Made by a program: the position numbers and the translations under genes
Shown: piece after piece, positions 4,701-7,155 of the stretch
How the letters are laid out: each line of letters opens with the position of its first letter
How positions within the stretch are numbered: position 1 is the stretch's first letter
Notes under the pieces: generated by a model
The model's input: only the letters and a program-made list of their open reading frames with translations
The model's database searches: none
What the model was told of the DNA's origin: nothing
Assembly (NCBI GenBank): GCA_028678965.1
Contig: JAJRCM010000135.1
Location: forward strand, 1-7,155
Reading direction: 5' to 3'
Source of the DNA: Methanomicrobiales archaeon
Lineage (GTDB): Archaea > Halobacteriota > Methanomicrobia > Methanomicrobiales > JACTUA01
Length of the DNA stretch: 7,155 bases

Positions 4701-7155
4701 TCACAGCACCCCGAGCTTCACCTGGACGAGCTCCGCAAGCACCGGTGACTGCCGGGAGATGTCAATCATGCGGTTCACAGCGCCCCCCAGCTGTTCATGC
4801 AGTTGAGCTACCTGTTCCGCGGTGAGGTACCCGTCCGTTGCTCCCTTCTTGATCTTTTCCTCTGCTACCTGGCAGGTGACGAAGAACCGGTCAACGATCG
4901 GTTCTGTCTCTGCCCGTCCCAGAACGATACCGGGTTTTGCGAGGGTCTCCGCGAGCTCCTTCACCTGAGCATCAACCTCGTTCAATACGTCGATTATGGA
5001 GGCATACAGGCTCTGTCGCTCGGTCTCGATATAGGGCTCCCACGCCGGAAGCCCGCTCTCCGGGTACCGGATCTCCTCCCGCCGGAAGATATGGAACTTC
5101 CGCTCCATGTAGATGAACACGACGATGATCACTGCCACTCCGGCGATGAAGATGGGGTTCGTGACCAAGAAGGTGGCAAACCCAACCCCGCCGGGGACGA
5201 GCATGGGGGCAACCACAGGGGTTGCTCCCGCGGCTGGTGTCACTACTCCCGAGACCTCCTTCGCCTTCGCCGAGATCATACCAAAGATGGAGAGGCCGTG
5301 GGGTGATACCACTTTGAAGACGTAAAACTCCGTGTTTCCCTCTGTATCCGGTACCGCCCTGGTCTCGGTCCTCACATACTCCGCGGCTAGGAGCTCCCGA
5401 TTCCCATCATCGCCGATGCGGATGGCATAGATGCTCTCGATACCTCCCTCCTGGCTATCGACCCATGCCTTCGGCACGGTAGCCCACAGCGTGGCTTCAC
5501 CGGTCGCACCGATATTGGTCTTGGTGACGTCGATAGCGAACAGGATTGCCGCTATCTCTGCATTGTTCTCTGTGGCTATCTTCTGGAACTCTCGTACCGT
5601 TGCCTCATCTGGCGTGGAGATGGTGGTCGTGATTGTCCCATCCTCCGGGTAGGTCGCGAGCTGCACGTCAAAGTAGACGTCAGCCTGACCGACATCCTGA
5701 ATGGTCGTGGTGACCGGTGTCGTCTCCACGCTGATGCTCTCGATCACTCCCGTCAGACCTTGCTCGGGAGTTCCCGTTAGCCCCTGGGTGACCAGCGTGA
5801 TGATCATCTCTTCCTGCTGTATGGTCACTATTGTCACTGGTTCCTCCGTGGGGGTTGCCGGAGGTTTCTCCTCATAGGATACCGTTTCTCCGACGATAAG
5901 GGGATAGATCGTGACCTGCTGTTCTGCGGGAGTCGGCATGGTGATGGTGATGCCCTCGGGTAAGCTGAAATCAAGCGATGTGTGTGTCTCTTCCACCAGA
6001 GCTATCTCCGGTTCAGGAATGGCTGAGGGTGCTCCCGATGTCACCTCGGGGATCACCGGAGATTCCTGGGGTGCAGTGGGGGGTTGTTCAGCCGGTATCT
6101 CAGGCGGTGCTGCTGGAGCGGGGCTCCCGCCTCCGTCGCCACCTCCCCCGCTCGTATGGATGTACCTGAACTGCGCAGTGATGGTGTGGTTCGCCAGCAC
6201 ATCTTCGAACGTGTAGGAAGAAAGAGAACCATTCGAGACTCCATCGATCAACACCTCATCAATGGCATACCCGCTCGCCGGGTCAATGGTGAAGGTCGCA
6301 TCCCCTTCCGAAAGTACCATCACCTCACCAGAGGGGGTGATGGACCCGCCGGTGCCGGCGGTTGCATTAATATAATAGTACGGTGTGAGGAGTGCGTAGA
6401 TATCTACCGTCTCGTCCTTTGCCGGATATTTACCGAGAAGCGATTCGGTATACGTGCTGTACCCCGCCTTTGTCACCGTGACGTTCTGATAGGGAGTGGC
6501 GGCGGTATACACCTGGACGAGAAGCGTCCCCTCCTGAATTATCCCTTTGAACTCCTGGTCAAAGTAGACACTTGCCCCGTCCACATTGCTGTGGACACGG
6601 AAGAATCCCGTATCTCCCCCCACCGGTGCATACTGCTGGTAGTGTGCCTGTATCTCTGCAGGTGAGAGTGCTCGAGAGTACATGGCCACTTCATCAATGG
6701 TACCATTGAAATACACTCCCCATGAATTGAGGGCGAGATAGGTATATTGTGCGGAGGAGGGTATCCCTCCCGAATAGGGATTGGTCCCCTTCAGCTCCCC
6801 GTTCACGTAGATTCGGGTTCCTGCAGATCCCCAGGTGCCTGCCACATGGTACCATTCCCCAACCACCGGTCGTATGCCACTGTCTGCCCAGTTCCACCCG
6901 CCCTGGTAGAAGCCGAAGAGTAAGTTTGGTGAGTTTTCAGCATGGAGACAGAAGTCCATACTGTCCCCGTGTGTACCCATCCCAGCAACCGACATGGAGA
7001 ACCAGTACGAATAGCTCTGGTCGGCGTCAAACTTGATCCAACCCTCCACCGGTCCTTCGGTGAGGTATCCCGGGTGGGAGAGCTCGACATAATCGTTGGT
7101 TCCATCGAATTTCAGGGCGGAGCCATTGATCCCCTCGACCCAGGTGGCTCCCTGA
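4701..7155 (-). CDS. Large modular surface protein (LamG, PEGA, InlB-like, membrane helix, cytoplasmic tail), 5' end outside the window
   Basis: The frame is open to the window edge: before GTG 7049 it continues upstream as ...GATWVEGINGSALKFDGTNDY..., which is real LamG sequence, so the N-terminus and signal peptide are missing; 817 residues are visible. Numbered from the edge: a LamG/concanavalin-like domain (1 to about 177, with WYHVAGTW, RIYVNG, GTIDEVAMYSRALS); a PEGA domain (about 180-258, DGASVYFDQEFKG and KAGYSTY); an InlB-like beta repeat (259-332, ITPSGEV, SGYAID, VLANHTITAQF); a Gly- then Pro-rich linker (333-390); a long beta region containing a tandem QGLTG and ending in a degenerate PGF-pre-PGF-like segment (about 550-630, ending VSPHGLSIFGMIS); one membrane helix (about 660-683) followed by basic residues; and a helical cytoplasmic domain of about 134 residues. 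LamG modules often bind sugars or proteins, and PEGA modules are common in surface proteins. The inward-facing C-terminal domain is unrecognised and unlike a plain anchor. The exact role, adhesion or surface sensing, is inference. Confidence 0.85.
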   Translation of the reverse strand, partial: QGATWVEGINGSALKFDGTNDYVELSHPGYLTEGPVEGWIKFDADQSYSYWFSMSVAGMGTHGDSMDFCLHAENSPNLLFGFYQGGWNWADSGIRPVVGEWYHVAGTWGSAGTRIYVNGELKGTNPYSGGIPSSAQYTYLALNSWGVYFNGTIDEVAMYSRALSPAEIQAHYQQYAPVGGDTGFFRVHSNVDGASVYFDQEFKGIIQEGTLLVQVYTAATPYQNVTVTKAGYSTYTESLLGKYPAKDETVDIYALLTPYYYINATAGTGGSITPSGEVMVLSEGDATFTIDPASGYAIDEVLIDGVSNGSLSSYTFEDVLANHTITAQFRYIHTSGGGGDGGGSPAPAAPPEIPAEQPPTAPQESPVIPEVTSGAPSAIPEPEIALVEETHTSLDFSLPEGITITMPTPAEQQVTIYPLIVGETVSYEEKPPATPTEEPVTIVTIQQEEMIITLVTQGLTGTPEQGLTGVIESISVETTPVTTTIQDVGQADVYFDVQLATYPEDGTITTTISTPDEATVREFQKIATENNAEIAAILFAIDVTKTNIGATGEATLWATVPKAWVDSQEGGIESIYAIRIGDDGNRELLAAEYVRTETRAVPDTEGNTEFYVFKVVSPHGLSIFGMISAKAKEVSGVVTPAAGATPVVAPMLVPGGVGFATFLVTNPIFIAGVAVIIVVFIYMERKFHIFRREEIRYPESGLPAWEPYIETERQSLYASIIDVLNEVDAQVKELAETLAKPGIVLGRAETEPIVDRFFVTCQVAEEKIKKGATDGYLTAEQVAQLHEQLGGAVNRMIDISRQSPVLAELVQVKLGVL

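Noticed and set aside
7047..7049. GTG 7049 as the start of the large minus-strand gene
   Set aside because: The same frame continues upstream to the window edge with convincing LamG residues (GINGSALKFDGTNDY), so the gene is truncated by the window rather than starting here.

Overview
The window looks like chromosomal DNA from a methanogenic archaeon, most likely of the order Methanomicrobiales. The basis is a short archaeal-type NifB without a NifX domain, a methanogen-type iron-sulfur flavoprotein, and large surface proteins built from cohesin, LamG, PEGA and InlB-like modules with a membrane anchor. Archaeal-style TATA boxes and oligo-T ends fit this. The placement is inferred from protein character only; there is no rRNA or tRNA marker.

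Left region (1-1407, + strand): three closely packed genes. They are a 54-codon ORF that may be the tail of a longer gene, a lipoprotein whose exported domain resembles emfourin-type protease inhibitors, and, 5 bases later, an uncharacterised protein with an FLDPDNG motif that may have a methyltransferase-like fold. Overlap and tight spacing suggest one transcript.

Middle region (1449-3084, - strand): an iron-sulfur flavoprotein followed 46 bases downstream by nifB, the radical-SAM enzyme that makes the NifB-co precursor of the nitrogenase cofactor. A TATA box at 3103-3110 lies so close to the flavoprotein start that the transcript is probably leaderless. The pair may form a unit in which the flavoprotein passes electrons or handles Fe-S chemistry near NifB. 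No nifHDKEN gene is visible.

Intergenic control region (3085-3328): a divergent region with the flavoprotein promoter, a nested inverted repeat that looks like an operator, and a run of potential RNA hairpins including a perfect 7-bp stem closed by a GAAA tetraloop. It is the most interesting non-coding part of the window.

Right region (3329-7155): two convergent genes for surface proteins. One is a secreted cohesin-domain protein with a C-terminal membrane anchor (+ strand). The other is a large multi-domain protein (- strand) with LamG, PEGA, InlB-like and degenerate PGF-pre-PGF-like regions outside, one membrane helix and a 134-residue helical cytoplasmic tail. The second is cut by the right edge: its reading frame stays open to the end of the window.

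No CRISPR array, insertion sequence, tRNA, rRNA or integrase is visible.
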